Notes: generated by a model not told the origin, from the sequence alone. A DNA stretch of 64,000 bases from Alteribacter natronophilus (GCF_006007885.1 NZ_VCRO01000004.1:1-64000); one strand, 5' to 3'; positions 1 through 8,268 are shown, numbered from the stretch's first letter. Program-made: numbers and translations.

Positions 1-98
<98 letters not shown>

Positions 99-104
99 AG
101 AAGA

Positions 105-138
105 GACTCACTCGCATATGCGGGTGGGTCTTTTTTTG
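105..138 (+). terminator. rRNA operon terminator
   Basis: An 11-bp stem (GACTCACTCGC / GCGGGTGGGTC, with G-T pairs) with an ATAT loop is followed by seven T. It sits directly behind 5S rRNA. Confidence 0.9.
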
Positions 139-190
139 CGTTTCGAGGTGGGTGCAGGAGAGGAGAAGGAGGCATGGGGGAGTGAGAAGC

Positions 191-290
191 GTCGGATTTT
201 GTCGCTTCGCCGATATCGGGCCCTTGACCGTCGATTTCCCGGGTTTTACTGACGATTTCCCGGGTTTTTCTGTCGATATGAAGAAAACGG
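191..290. repeat. GATTTCCC phased repeat, locus 1
   Basis: The head GTCGCTTCGCCGATAT (201-216) is followed by copies of GATTTCCC at 233 and 254 and a degenerate one at 275, spaced 21 bp. The same 16-bp head and the same repeat occur at 33410-33570 and 37594-37715. It lies in the 207-bp gap between the rRNA terminator and the oxidoreductase gene terminator. No coding role is seen. Confidence 0.8.
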
Positions 291-296
291 CAGTAC

Positions 297-331
297 ATAA
301 AACCGCAGCGGCCAAAGCCGCTGCGGTTTTC
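297..331 (-). terminator. terminator of the oxidoreductase gene
   Basis: A near-perfect hairpin (AAACCGCAGCGGC / GCCGCTGCGGTTT) is flanked by A and T runs, so it could act on both strands. It lies 15 bases beyond the stop of the minus-strand gene. Confidence 0.8.
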
Positions 332-345
332 CAGGTTCAGCTCAG

Positions 346-1329
346 TTACTCAGCTATACTTGCTACAATTTTACCACGCACATGTCCCTCTTCAATTTCC
401 CTGAGAGCATCCGGGATGTCCTCCATCTGCACTACTTTTCCAAGAAGAGTCTCGATCTTTTTTTCTGCAGCGAGGCTGCCTACTTCCCTGGCAATCTCAC
501 CGAGATCTCTGATCTGCCGCTCATCATCGCTTCGGTAGACAAATCCCAGGGCCACCTCGTGAATGGAGGGTGCCAGGGATTTTGGTTCGTACTCACTGAG
601 ATCAGGCAGACTTACCACACTGATCAGGTGGCCGTTAAAAGCAAGCATATCGAGTGCCTCTGTTGCGGTCTCCTTGCCCACCATATCCATTATGATATCC
701 ACACCACGTCCTTCGGTGTACTTGTGCACTTCCTCCAGGACATTTTGTTCATTATAATCGATAACTTTGTCTGCACCGAGCTTCGTTACATGCTCAATAT
801 TTTCCGGAGAGCACGTGGTCAGCACTTCAAGTCCCTGCAGTTTGGCAAACTGAATCGCAAAGCCGCCTACTCCGCCGGCCCCTGCCTGAACGAGGATCGT
901 CTGCCCTTTTCGGAGGGGCACTTTACGGTTGAGGGACTGATAGGCGGTAAAGGCAGAAGTAGGAAGGGCAGCAGCTTCGTTGTAGCTCAGGCCGGGCGGC
1001 ATAGGTGCCAAAACATCCTGGCGCGTCACAGCATATTCCGCAAAGCCGCCGTTACGGGCAAGGCTGCCGTGATAGTAAACCTCATCCCCGGGCTTCCAGT
1101 CAGTAACGCCTTCTCCAACTTCATCAACGACACCCGCCACATCGAGTCCGGGTACGTGAGGATACTCCCATTCGGGCAGGCCGTTCTGCGTCAGTTTGTA
1201 ATCGACCGGGTTCAGGCCGACAGCGTGAACCTTTACCCTAACTTCGTGTTGCCCCGGGGCAGGGATGTCCATCTCCACCATCTTCAGGTGATCGATGCTC
1301 CCCGCTTTTTCAATAGCCAGTGCTTTCAT
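346..1329 (-). CDS. zinc-independent quinone oxidoreductase (MDR family)
   Basis: A 327-residue medium-chain dehydrogenase/reductase. The N-terminal GroES-like fold has the usual GLNPVDYK (38-45) and PGLDVAG (60-66) motifs, followed by a Rossmann domain with GAGGVGG (150-156). The cysteine/glutamate zinc ligands of true alcohol dehydrogenases are not seen, so NAD(P)H:quinone or enone reduction in the cytoplasm is the likely activity; the substrate is unknown. The start is supported by AGGAGGG nine bases upstream. It stands alone, with its own terminator, convergent with the rRNA operon. Length is normal for the family. Confidence 0.88.
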   Translation of the reverse strand: MKALAIEKAGSIDHLKMVEMDIPAPGQHEVRVKVHAVGLNPVDYKLTQNGLPEWEYPHVPGLDVAGVVDEVGEGVTDWKPGDEVYYHGSLARNGGFAEYAVTRQDVLAPMPPGLSYNEAAALPTSAFTAYQSLNRKVPLRKGQTILVQAGAGGVGGFAIQFAKLQGLEVLTTCSPENIEHVTKLGADKVIDYNEQNVLEEVHKYTEGRGVDIIMDMVGKETATEALDMLAFNGHLISVVSLPDLSEYEPKSLAPSIHEVALGFVYRSDDERQIRDLGEIAREVGSLAAEKKIETLLGKVVQMEDIPDALREIEEGHVRGKIVASIAE

Positions 1330-1392
1330 GGATTAATCCCTCCTGTTCGTTTCCTTTCTGCTATTCCTTCTCATCCCTTCCTTTAAACCGGG

Positions 1393-1421
1393 TTGACTTC
1401 CTGGCAGAGGATGGATAAGAT
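1393..1421 (+). promoter_or_regulatory. sigma-A-type promoter of the ABC-F/AAC(3) unit
   Basis: TTGACT (1393-1398), a 17-bp spacer and TAAGAT (1416-1421). It places the RNA start near 1428, about 300 bases ahead of the first resistance gene. Confidence 0.7.
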
Positions 1422-1455
1422 TAGAGTAACTATTCAGAGAACGGAGGTGGATGAG

Positions 1456-1617
1456 ATGAGTCAGAATGTTTTTGATGCAGCACGTTCAGAACTCGATAAG
1501 TTTCTGTATATTGTTCGTGCTGTTTTTTATGTAACTGCCCTCAACGGGACACGTGTGTCCTTTTTTAAGCAGTTTCATAATGGGAAAACAGGAAGAACAT
1601 CTCTCATCCACGTATAG
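1456..1617 (+). CDS. possible leader ORF upstream of the ABC-F gene
   Basis: A 53-codon ORF with a good ribosome-binding site (GGAGGTG at 1443-1449, six bases before ATG). It starts MSQNVFDAARSELDKFLYIV and resembles nothing I recognise. A hairpin with a T run lies inside it (1546-1566). Its position between a strong promoter and an attenuator-like hairpin suggests a regulatory upstream ORF, as found ahead of many antibiotic-response ABC-F genes. It may be longer than the true leader peptide, or not translated at all. Confidence 0.4.
   Translation: MSQNVFDAARSELDKFLYIVRAVFYVTALNGTRVSFFKQFHNGKTGRTSLIHV
1546..1566 (+). terminator. leader hairpin 1
   Basis: GGGACACGTGTGTCC followed by six T, inside the leader ORF. 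It could be an early terminator or pause site in the leader RNA. Confidence 0.5.
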
Positions 1618-1670
1618 AGGAACGTAATCCGGAGGCTGACGGCCACCGGAAATACTGATATACATGTGTG

Positions 1671-1699
1671 GACCACGGAGTTTTCTTCGTGGTCTTTTT
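1671..1699 (+). terminator. attenuator hairpin before the ABC-F gene
   Basis: The stem GACCACGGAG / CTTCGTGGTC is followed by TTTTTA, ending 18 bases before the ABC-F ribosome-binding site. There is no gene end here for it to serve, so it most likely stops transcription of the following operon conditionally. Confidence 0.65.
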
Positions 1700-1730
1700 A
1701 TATTGGAAAAAAAGAGCGGAGGCGTACAGT

Positions 1731-3629
1731 ATGATTTGCAGCGGAAAAGATATAACAATTAATTTTGGCGGAGACCCGGTTCTCGAGAAAGTCACGTTTG
1801 AGGCGTATGCAGGCGACCGTGTAGGCATCGTCGGGCGCAACGGAAGCGGCAAAACAACCCTGCTAAGTATCCTTGCAGGAAAGGAAACACCCGATCACGG
1901 TCAGGTACACTGGAAAAAAGGCTGCCGGGTCGGCTGGCTGGCCCAGCTCCCGGAATTTGCAGAAGACATGACGGTTTATGAGGTTATGGAAACAGCATTT
2001 GCGGAGCTTAATGACATTGAACAGCAAATGAAACGGCTGGAAAGAGAAATGAGTACAGCAACGGATGAAAAAGAGCTGACCCGAATGGCTGGAGAGTACG
2101 GAAATCTGCAGGAACAGTTTGAGCGGAATGGCGGTTACGGAAAAGAGGCGGAAATTGAGGGGGCTGCAAGGGGACTGCAGCTGTACCATCTTTTAAAGCA
2201 GCCGTTTCAGTCACTCAGCGGAGGAGAAAAGACGAAGGCAGGCCTGGCGGTGCTGCTGCTCGGAAAACCGGATCTACTTCTCCTCGATGAGCCGACGAAT
2301 CATCTTGATCTCTCGGCGATCGAATGGCTGCAGGCGTTTCTGACTGACTACCCGGGGACAGTACTCACTGTCTCCCATGACCGGTACTTTCTCGATGAAA
2401 CGGTGACGAAGGTCTTTGACCTGGAGAATGGCGAATTGACTGTCTACCACGGAAACTACTCGAGTTTTACCGAGGAAAAAGAGAAGTACCTCCTGCTGGA
2501 GTTTCAGAAGTACGAGGAGCAGCAGAAGAAAATCAAAAAGATGAAGGAAGCCATCAAGCGGCTGAAGGAGTGGGCCAATCAGGCGAACCCGCCAAACGAG
2601 GCGCTTCATAAAAGGGCACGGAATATGGAGCGGGCTCTGGAGCGGATGGAAAAAATCGACCGGCCTGTGCTGGAAAATAAGCGGATCGGTTTTGCACTTG
2701 ATGCAGGAGGCAGAAGCGGTACCGATGTGCTGCTGGCTGAAGGCATCTCCAAAAGTTACGGTGAAAAGCAGCTGTTTGAGGGTGTGGATCTTCACCTGCG
2801 TTTTCAGGAACGTCTCGTGCTGATGGGGGACAACGGCTCAGGAAAGTCGACGCTTCTGAGAATTCTCCTGGGACAGGAAACGCCTGATTACGGGAAAGTA
2901 AAGACCGGCAGCCGGGTTAAAATCGGCTATCTCGCTCAGCACCTGCTGGAGAGCGAGGAAGAGAACATGTCAGTGCTCGATGCGTTCAGGGAAGAGGTGG
3001 CCGTCACAGAAGGAGAGGCCAGGCACATTCTCGCACGTTTTCTGTTTTACGGGTACGCAGTGTTTAAAAAGCTTGGACAGATGAGCGGCGGAGAGCGGAT
3101 GCGTCTTCGTCTGGCCCAGTTTATGCATCAGGATTTAAACGTCCTCGTTCTCGATGAACCGACGAACCACCTTGACATTGAATCCCTGGAAGTGGTGGAG
3201 GAGGCTCTGTCCGGTTATACCGGGACCATTCTTGCTGTTTCCCATGACCGGTATTTTATCAATAAGGTATTCAACCGGGTGGCCTGGCTGAACGATGGGC
3301 GTCTCCACCACTTTACAGGCACGTACGAAGAAGTGAAGCACCGTATGAAGCGGGAGGAAAGCCGAATAGAGCCGCCGGAGGCTCATGAAGCTGAAAAAGA
3401 GGAACAGAAACCTTTAAAAAACAGCAGAAAAATTCAGGGTAAAACAGCTGCACAGCTGGAGACAGAGCTTACGGAGACAGAAGAGAGGATCGAGTCCCTC
3501 GACCGCCTGCTTTACGAAACGGGTGATCCGAAAGAGCTTGAAAAGCTGTACAGGGAAAAAGAGCAGATCGGGGAAAAAAGAGAAAAGCTGTACGATGAGC
3601 TGGCTATGCTTGAGGAGGAAACAGGATGA
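1731..3629 (+). CDS. ABC-F ATPase, probable ribosome protection protein
   Basis: A 632-residue cytoplasmic protein with two ABC ATPase domains and no membrane segments, the ABC-F plan. Domain 1: Walker A GRNGSGKT (35-42), signature LSGGEK (162-167), Walker B with LDEPTNHLD (185-193). A charged interdomain linker occupies about 250-330. Domain 2: GDNGSGKS, MSGGER (451-456) and LDEPTNHLD (474-482). The C-terminal tail is a predicted coiled coil. Such proteins bind the ribosomal E site; some expel antibiotics. The ATG at 1731 is chosen over the upstream in-frame start because GGAGG at 1718-1722 precedes it. It overlaps the AAC(3) gene by four bases. Resistance is inferred from the neighbour and the attenuator-like leader; a housekeeping translation role is the alternative. 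Confidence 0.85.
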   Translation: MICSGKDITINFGGDPVLEKVTFEAYAGDRVGIVGRNGSGKTTLLSILAGKETPDHGQVHWKKGCRVGWLAQLPEFAEDMTVYEVMETAFAELNDIEQQMKRLEREMSTATDEKELTRMAGEYGNLQEQFERNGGYGKEAEIEGAARGLQLYHLLKQPFQSLSGGEKTKAGLAVLLLGKPDLLLLDEPTNHLDLSAIEWLQAFLTDYPGTVLTVSHDRYFLDETVTKVFDLENGELTVYHGNYSSFTEEKEKYLLLEFQKYEEQQKKIKKMKEAIKRLKEWANQANPPNEALHKRARNMERALERMEKIDRPVLENKRIGFALDAGGRSGTDVLLAEGISKSYGEKQLFEGVDLHLRFQERLVLMGDNGSGKSTLLRILLGQETPDYGKVKTGSRVKIGYLAQHLLESEEENMSVLDAFREEVAVTEGEARHILARFLFYGYAVFKKLGQMSGGERMRLRLAQFMHQDLNVLVLDEPTNHLDIESLEVVEEALSGYTGTILAVSHDRYFINKVFNRVAWLNDGRLHHFTGTYEEVKHRMKREESRIEPPEAHEAEKEEQKPLKNSRKIQGKTAAQLETELTETEERIESLDRLLYETGDPKELEKLYREKEQIGEKREKLYDELAMLEEETG

Positions 3630-4423
3630 AAGAGATAGTGGAAAAAACGGAGCAGCTGAACACGGTGGAAACAATCACTGCAGACCTGAAAAAGCTTGGT
3701 GTAAAAGAAGGTGACACACTGCTTGTACACACGTCGCTCTCGGCCATCGGATGGGTGAACGGCGGGGCACAGGCTGTTATAGAGGCTCTAATCAGAAGTG
3801 TCGGAAAGAACGGCACCGTTGTCATGCCTGCACAGAGTGCCGACCTGAGTGACCCATCGGAATGGGAGGCACCGGCAGTGCCTGAGTCATGGTGGGAGGA
3901 AATCAGGGAGACGATGCCTCCTTACGACCCGGCTGTGACGCCAACGAGAGGAATGGGGAAAATACCGGAGCTGTTCAGGACCTGGCCCGGGGCAGTGCGG
4001 AGTGCTCATCCGGCTGTGTCCTTTGCTGCATACGGTGCAAAAAGCAGGGAACTGATGGCGGACCACGGCCTCGATTTCGGGCTCGGGGAGAAATCGCCAC
4101 TTGCCAGGCTGTACCGTGAGAATGGAACAGTACTCATGATTGGCACGGAGTATGAAACGAACACTTCGTTTCACCTTGGCGAATACCGTGTACCGGAACC
4201 GAAAACGGAATCGAGGGGTGCGCCTGTTACCGATAACGGGAGGCGAGTATGGAAAACATACCGTGACATTGCTTTTCAGGATGAGCGGTTTGAAGAGGCC
4301 GGTGCAGAGTTTGAAAGACACTGCCCGGTTGTGACCGGCAGGATTGGGGAAGCCGGGTCACGCCTGTTTTCTTTGAGAGAATCAGTTGACTTTTCAGCGC
4401 GTTTTTTTACACGGGAATCGTGA
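3626..4423 (+). CDS. AAC(3)-family aminoglycoside N-acetyltransferase (YokD-like)
   Basis: A 265-residue protein with the motifs of the acetyl-CoA-dependent aminoglycoside 3-N-acetyltransferase family: HTSLSAIGWVNGG (35-47), a MPAQS strand (67-71), the RSAHP block (125-129) and HLGE (183-186). Family members acetylate the 3-amino group of deoxystreptamine aminoglycosides, though chromosomal YokD-like members may prefer other substrates. The ATG overlaps the ABC-F stop (ATGA), so the two are translationally coupled and share the attenuated promoter. The pairing suggests a defence against ribosome-targeting antibiotics. Confidence 0.85.
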   Translation: MKEIVEKTEQLNTVETITADLKKLGVKEGDTLLVHTSLSAIGWVNGGAQAVIEALIRSVGKNGTVVMPAQSADLSDPSEWEAPAVPESWWEEIRETMPPYDPAVTPTRGMGKIPELFRTWPGAVRSAHPAVSFAAYGAKSRELMADHGLDFGLGEKSPLARLYRENGTVLMIGTEYETNTSFHLGEYRVPEPKTESRGAPVTDNGRRVWKTYRDIAFQDERFEEAGAEFERHCPVVTGRIGEAGSRLFSLRESVDFSARFFTRES

Positions 4424-4517
4424 CTATCGGCTGAAAGGACACGTAGTGATTTTACAGGAAATTCCGGTAAACGACTGGCATACACAGGGCGTTAAGGTAA
4501 AATACAGATAAAAGCCC

Positions 4518-5573
4518 ATGGAGTTAAAGGAAGTGGAGTTATTGTCAGTTATAAAGCTTGCAGCCGATCGCCCCGGAGCGGATCCGGGTCACGGGGAGTT
4601 TACAATTGAAATGGGGAAGGGAACGAGAACGGCAGTTCACCTGTATCCTGAAGTTCGCCAGAAGATGATTACCCGGCTCACGGGGAGAGGCAAAAAGGGC
4701 TCGTTTATTCTTACGGCTGATGGGAAAGACTGCCGGTCCGGGAGCCGTACATTTTTTGAAAAAACGGGATTCCTGCTGTTACAGGACGGCCATTACGAAA
4801 ACCTCAGCGTCAAAGATCATCTGCTTTATTTCCGCAGGCTGTACAGTTCCGCTCTTGGCCTGGAGGATGCAGCCGGACTCGTGCAGCTTGACCGGAGCCT
4901 TTCTGTAAAGGTCAGAGACTTGACGCACTCTGAGAAACTGCGTCTCCGGTTCGGCACTCTCCTGTTTCAGGCTCCGGCGCTTTTTATCCTGGAGGAACCG
5001 GATCAGAATATCGATCTGGAAACGAAGCGGATTCTCGTCCATGCGATCGAGGTGCTTCAGAAGCGCGGGAAGACGTTTCTGACATTAACCGGCAACATGG
5101 AGAGTGCCTTTACGTTTGGGGAGCGGGTATACCGGCTCAGTGATCGCGGACTGGTGCAAGTGATAACCGAGTCTGCCCGCAGCAGTGATGATCAGACAGA
5201 GGAGTCAGCAGAAACGGCGGCTGAACCTGATTTTCAGTTTAATAAAATTCCCGCCAAAGTGAATGAAAAGATTCTCCTCTTCGATCCGCCGGATATTGAC
5301 TATATTGAAAGTCATGATGGACAGTCCCACATTTACTCCCAGGGAGAATCGTACCCGTGTGTATTTACCCTGACGGAACTGGAGGACAAACTCCGCACAT
5401 TCGGTTTTTTCCGCTGTCACCGTTCCTACATTGTGAACCTGCAGAAAGTGAGCCAGGTCATTACGTGGACGCGGAACAGCTACAGTCTCCGCCTTGAAAA
5501 CAGGAGCAAATCCGAAATCCCCCTCTCTAAAAATAAAATGGCTGATTTAAAGGCGATGCTCGGTCTCAAATAA
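4518..5573 (+). CDS. LytTR regulator fused to a degenerate ABC ATPase domain
   Basis: A 351-residue protein. Residues ~20-220 look like an ABC transporter nucleotide-binding domain without a Walker A loop; the signature and Walker B regions are eroded (LTHSEKLRLR at 135-144, FILEEPDQNID at 156-166). Residues ~245-351 form a LytTR DNA-binding domain, with FFRCHRSYIVN at 297-307. It lies directly upstream of an ABC exporter and is probably its transcriptional regulator. The N-terminal domain may sense nucleotide or bind a transporter subunit (inference). ATG 4518 has no ribosome-binding site; a TTG at 4542 with AAGGAAG upstream may be the real start. Confidence 0.8.
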   Translation: MELKEVELLSVIKLAADRPGADPGHGEFTIEMGKGTRTAVHLYPEVRQKMITRLTGRGKKGSFILTADGKDCRSGSRTFFEKTGFLLLQDGHYENLSVKDHLLYFRRLYSSALGLEDAAGLVQLDRSLSVKVRDLTHSEKLRLRFGTLLFQAPALFILEEPDQNIDLETKRILVHAIEVLQKRGKTFLTLTGNMESAFTFGERVYRLSDRGLVQVITESARSSDDQTEESAETAAEPDFQFNKIPAKVNEKILLFDPPDIDYIESHDGQSHIYSQGESYPCVFTLTELEDKLRTFGFFRCHRSYIVNLQKVSQVITWTRNSYSLRLENRSKSEIPLSKNKMADLKAMLGLK

Positions 5574-5583
5574 GCACCATTCA

Positions 5584-5667
5584 CCCCCTGATCTGCTCTT
5601 TTCACCCGGAAACAGGTGTGCAGCACCCGCACGGCACGTACACTTAAAGCAGATCAGACGAAGGGGG
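5584..5667 (+). promoter_or_regulatory. leader hairpin able to hide the ABC exporter ribosome-binding site
   Basis: CTGATCTGCT (5588-5597) is the exact reverse complement of AGCAGATCAG (5648-5657), and the C run at 5584-5588 can pair with the G run of the AAGGGGG Shine-Dalgarno (5661-5667). There is no T run, so it is not a plain terminator. It could control translation of the exporter, or be an operator for the LytTR protein. Confidence 0.5.
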
Positions 5668-5675
5668 ACGTAATT

Positions 5676-6530
5676 ATGAACGAGAGTATCAGAGTCGAGG
5701 GACTTGAAAAGGTGTTCGGCAATGAAAGGGCCATCGATGATATCACTTTTTCCGTCGGCAGGGGAGAGATTTTCGGTTTTCTCGGCCCGAGCGGAGCCGG
5801 AAAAACAACAACGATTAAAATTCTGACCGGCCAGCTGCGGGCAACCGGCGGTAAAGCGGAGGTGCTCGGCATCCCGGCAGAGAAGGTGAATACGCCTGAT
5901 GTTTTGGGGCGGATTGGCGTTATGACCGATACGAGCGGGCTGTACGAACGTCTTACAGTCTATGAAAACCTGGCATTTTATGCGGATCTGTACGGGGTGT
6001 CAAATAAAAGGAAGCGGATCGGGGACGTGTTGGATGCGGTGAATCTTGGCGGTGAGGAAAAAAAGAAGGTGTCCTCCCTTTCAAAAGGAATGATGCAGCG
6101 GACCATTCTTGCCAGAGCCCTGCTTCACGAACCGGAGCTCGTGTTTCTTGATGAACCGACCGGAGCGCTGGATCCGGTGAACGCCAAGCATATTCACGAG
6201 GGGCTGAAGGAACTTAACCGTAACGGAACGACGATTTTTCTGACGACCCATAACATGCAGGAGGCGGAACTGCTCTGCGACCGGGTGGCTTTTCTCAATG
6301 GCGGGCAGGTCCGTCTGATGGATAATCCGTCAGTACTGAGACGGCAGTTTGCCGACGGCACGATCGTGGTGGAACTGGTCAGTGGAAAACAGGTAAGTCT
6401 GCCTAACCGGCCGGAGAGTGCCCGAAAACTGCATGACTACATGGCAGCAGGACAGGTGGCTTCCATTCAGACGAATGAACCGACACTGGGAGATATATTT
6501 GTAGACGTAACAGGGAGGGAACTGGCATGA
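5676..6530 (+). CDS. ABC exporter ATP-binding protein
   Basis: A 284-residue ATPase of the CcmA/DrrA type: Walker A GPSGAGKT, signature LSKGMMQR in place of LSGGQ, Walker B LVFLDEPTGALD, H-loop TTHNMQEAE, and the C-terminal extension usual in drug and lantibiotic exporters. The start at 5676 follows AAGGGGG. It overlaps the permease gene by four bases. It should form a homodimer powering the permease at the membrane. The exported substrate cannot be read from the sequence. The LytTR fusion protein upstream is its likely regulator. Confidence 0.88.
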   Translation: MNESIRVEGLEKVFGNERAIDDITFSVGRGEIFGFLGPSGAGKTTTIKILTGQLRATGGKAEVLGIPAEKVNTPDVLGRIGVMTDTSGLYERLTVYENLAFYADLYGVSNKRKRIGDVLDAVNLGGEEKKKVSSLSKGMMQRTILARALLHEPELVFLDEPTGALDPVNAKHIHEGLKELNRNGTTIFLTTHNMQEAELLCDRVAFLNGGQVRLMDNPSVLRRQFADGTIVVELVSGKQVSLPNRPESARKLHDYMAAGQVASIQTNEPTLGDIFVDVTGRELA

Positions 6531-7240
6531 CATTTTCCATGCAGCGGATGTACGCGATTTTTGTTAAGGATCTGAAAGAACTGTCCAAGAATACATTTGT
6601 GCTCACCACGATCATTATGCCGGTGGTGCTTGCCCTTTTCTTCGGCAGAGGAGATGCCGTTCCCCTGGAGGTTCATTTTCTTGTTTTCAACACGGCGTTC
6701 GCGGCCGTAGCGGCCTATATTCAGAGTGTGGCAATAGCTGAGGAAAAGGAAAAGAACACGCTGCGGGGTCTGATGATGTCGCCCGCTACGACAGTGGAAA
6801 TCCTGACAGGGAAAAGCATTGTCAGTATGGGGATGACTGTACTGACGATCGTTCTCTGTATCAGGCTGCTGGGGTTTGAAACAGCCAACTGGCTACTCGT
6901 AGGCGCGGGAATGGCAGTTTCTCTCGTTCTGTTCACGGCAATTGGTACGCTGATTGGTCTTCTGACCCGCACGCTGATGGAAGCATCGGTTGTCATCACT
7001 CCGTTTATCTTTATTCTCGGGATGGGGACGATCTTTGCCGAAATGCTGCAGGGGAACGTTATTCTGACTGTGGCAGAATACCTGCCGAACTTCCAGCTTG
7101 AGTACTTGGCTGCTGCCGTGGAAAGCGGAGCTGCAACCGGGGAAATTGCCGGGCACTTTGCCCTGCTCCTTGGATGGACCGCAGCTGTGATTGCCGCAAC
7201 AGCACTAGTCTACAGGAAACGGGAAATGGGCAGCGAATAA
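6527..7240 (+). CDS. ABC-2 type exporter permease
   Basis: A 237-residue integral membrane protein with about six transmembrane segments. The N-terminal KDLKELSKNTFVLTTIIMP is characteristic of ABC-2 permeases, with a cytoplasmic EEKEKNTLRGLMMSP loop near 70-85. It is coupled to the ATPase gene by an ATGA overlap and followed by a terminator, closing the operon. It probably dimerises to form the exporter channel. Confidence 0.87.
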   Translation: MTFSMQRMYAIFVKDLKELSKNTFVLTTIIMPVVLALFFGRGDAVPLEVHFLVFNTAFAAVAAYIQSVAIAEEKEKNTLRGLMMSPATTVEILTGKSIVSMGMTVLTIVLCIRLLGFETANWLLVGAGMAVSLVLFTAIGTLIGLLTRTLMEASVVITPFIFILGMGTIFAEMLQGNVILTVAEYLPNFQLEYLAAAVESGAATGEIAGHFALLLGWTAAVIAATALVYRKREMGSE

Positions 7241-7290
7241 TGGGGAGATTTCCCGGGAAATGGCGAAAATAATATAGGTAAAGACTGGTG

Positions 7291-7319
7291 GCCGGGGCTT
7301 TAATAAGCGCCGGCTTTTT
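7291..7319 (+). terminator. terminator of the ABC exporter operon
   Basis: Stem GCCGGGGCTT / AAGCGCCGGC with loop TAAT, one mismatch, followed by five T. Confidence 0.85.
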
Positions 7320-7438
7320 GTGCTGCCGGAATTTTCATTTCCATTTCGCAGGGGAAGATAAATATTTTGATTTATCTGTAAAAGGTTATATCCCTTGATA
7401 GATAAGGGTTTTTGGTACAAAATAGAATTTTTGTGTTA

Positions 7439-7467
7439 TTGACACAAGGATAAATTATGCCTAAAAT
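7439..7467 (+). promoter_or_regulatory. promoter of the TetR gene
   Basis: TTGACA (7439-7444), 17-bp spacer, TAAAAT (7462-7467). A small inverted repeat, CCCTT-N7-AAGGG (7392-7408), lies about 30 bp upstream and could be an operator. Confidence 0.7.
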
Positions 7468-7508
7468 TAACTAGGAACTCGAAATAAATCTGGACAGGAG
7501 CAGTGGAT

Positions 7509-8132
7509 ATGCAGACAGAAGCCAGCACACCCCAGCAGGGATCCGATACCCGGGATATGATGGTTCGGATCGCCCATAAGCTTTTTATGGAGTACGGATA
7601 CCGTTCGGTCTCCACGAGAAAGATAGCAGATGCGTGCGGCTTGACGCAGCCGGCTCTTTATCATCATTTTCCAAACAAAGAAGCGATATATCTTGAGGTT
7701 TTGCGCAGGGATCTGGGCCGTACCCGGGAAGCCCTCGTGAAGATGGAGGGACAGAAGGGGCCGACAGCCGATACGCTGTACGATATGGCCTACTTTATTA
7801 TCGTAAATTCACCGGAAAACATGAGCCAGATGTTTCAGGATATCCGTCGTGAAACGAGCAAATCGTTCCAGGAGAAGATTAATAACTGGTGGCACGAAGC
7901 GTATCGCGTGCCGATATCTATAGTTTTTCAGCGCGGTATTGACCGGGGGGAACTTCGGGATCCTGCTGAATTTGGTGAGGATGCAGACAAGTATGTCTGC
8001 CTGATGGTAAATATGATCAGCCGCTCGATACCGTCTCCCGGTGAGGTGGCAGAGGGTGAAAATGATCAGCTGATCAAAAAGAGAGCATCTTTTGTTGTGG
8101 AAGTACTCCTAAACGGCGTCAGCAGCCGATAA
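7509..8132 (+). CDS. TetR/AcrR family transcriptional regulator
   Basis: A 207-residue protein. Its N-terminal helix-turn-helix carries the classic TetR block, with SVSTRKIADACGLTQPALYH (33-52) followed by HFPNKEAIY. The C-terminal ~140 residues form a divergent ligand-binding and dimerisation region, so the ligand cannot be predicted. The ATG at 7509 is preferred to GTG 7503 because AGGAG (7496-7500) is eight bases upstream. Likely targets are its own promoter and the adjacent 8269-9422 operon, where a TATC-GGTT-GATA palindrome overlaps the promoter. Confidence 0.88.
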   Translation: MQTEASTPQQGSDTRDMMVRIAHKLFMEYGYRSVSTRKIADACGLTQPALYHHFPNKEAIYLEVLRRDLGRTREALVKMEGQKGPTADTLYDMAYFIIVNSPENMSQMFQDIRRETSKSFQEKINNWWHEAYRVPISIVFQRGIDRGELRDPAEFGEDADKYVCLMVNMISRSIPSPGEVAEGENDQLIKKRASFVVEVLLNGVSSR

Positions 8133-8140
8133 TACAGTTT

Positions 8141-8172
8141 GCCGTCCCAGTTATGGGCGGTTTCTTTTTTTT
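8141..8172 (+). terminator. terminator of the TetR gene
   Basis: Stem GCCGTCCC / GGGCGGT with a short loop, then a T-rich run. Confidence 0.75.
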
Positions 8173-8173
8173 G

Positions 8174-8202
8174 TGTACTTATCGGTTGATAAATACTATA
8201 AT
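8174..8202 (+). promoter_or_regulatory. promoter with an internal palindrome
   Basis: TGTACT, 17-bp spacer, TATAAT (8197-8202). The spacer holds TATC-GGTT-GATA (8180-8191), a plausible repressor site. Confidence 0.5.
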
Positions 8203-8268
8203 GATAGATACTTACTTTTCAACTGTGGCCAGTGAGGCTGATCTCTCATGAAGGAGGATCCACCGCTG

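Noticed and set aside
7250-7263. Palindrome ATTTCCCGGGAAAT as a further GATTTCCC array
   Set aside because: Single copy without head or periodicity; may be chance.
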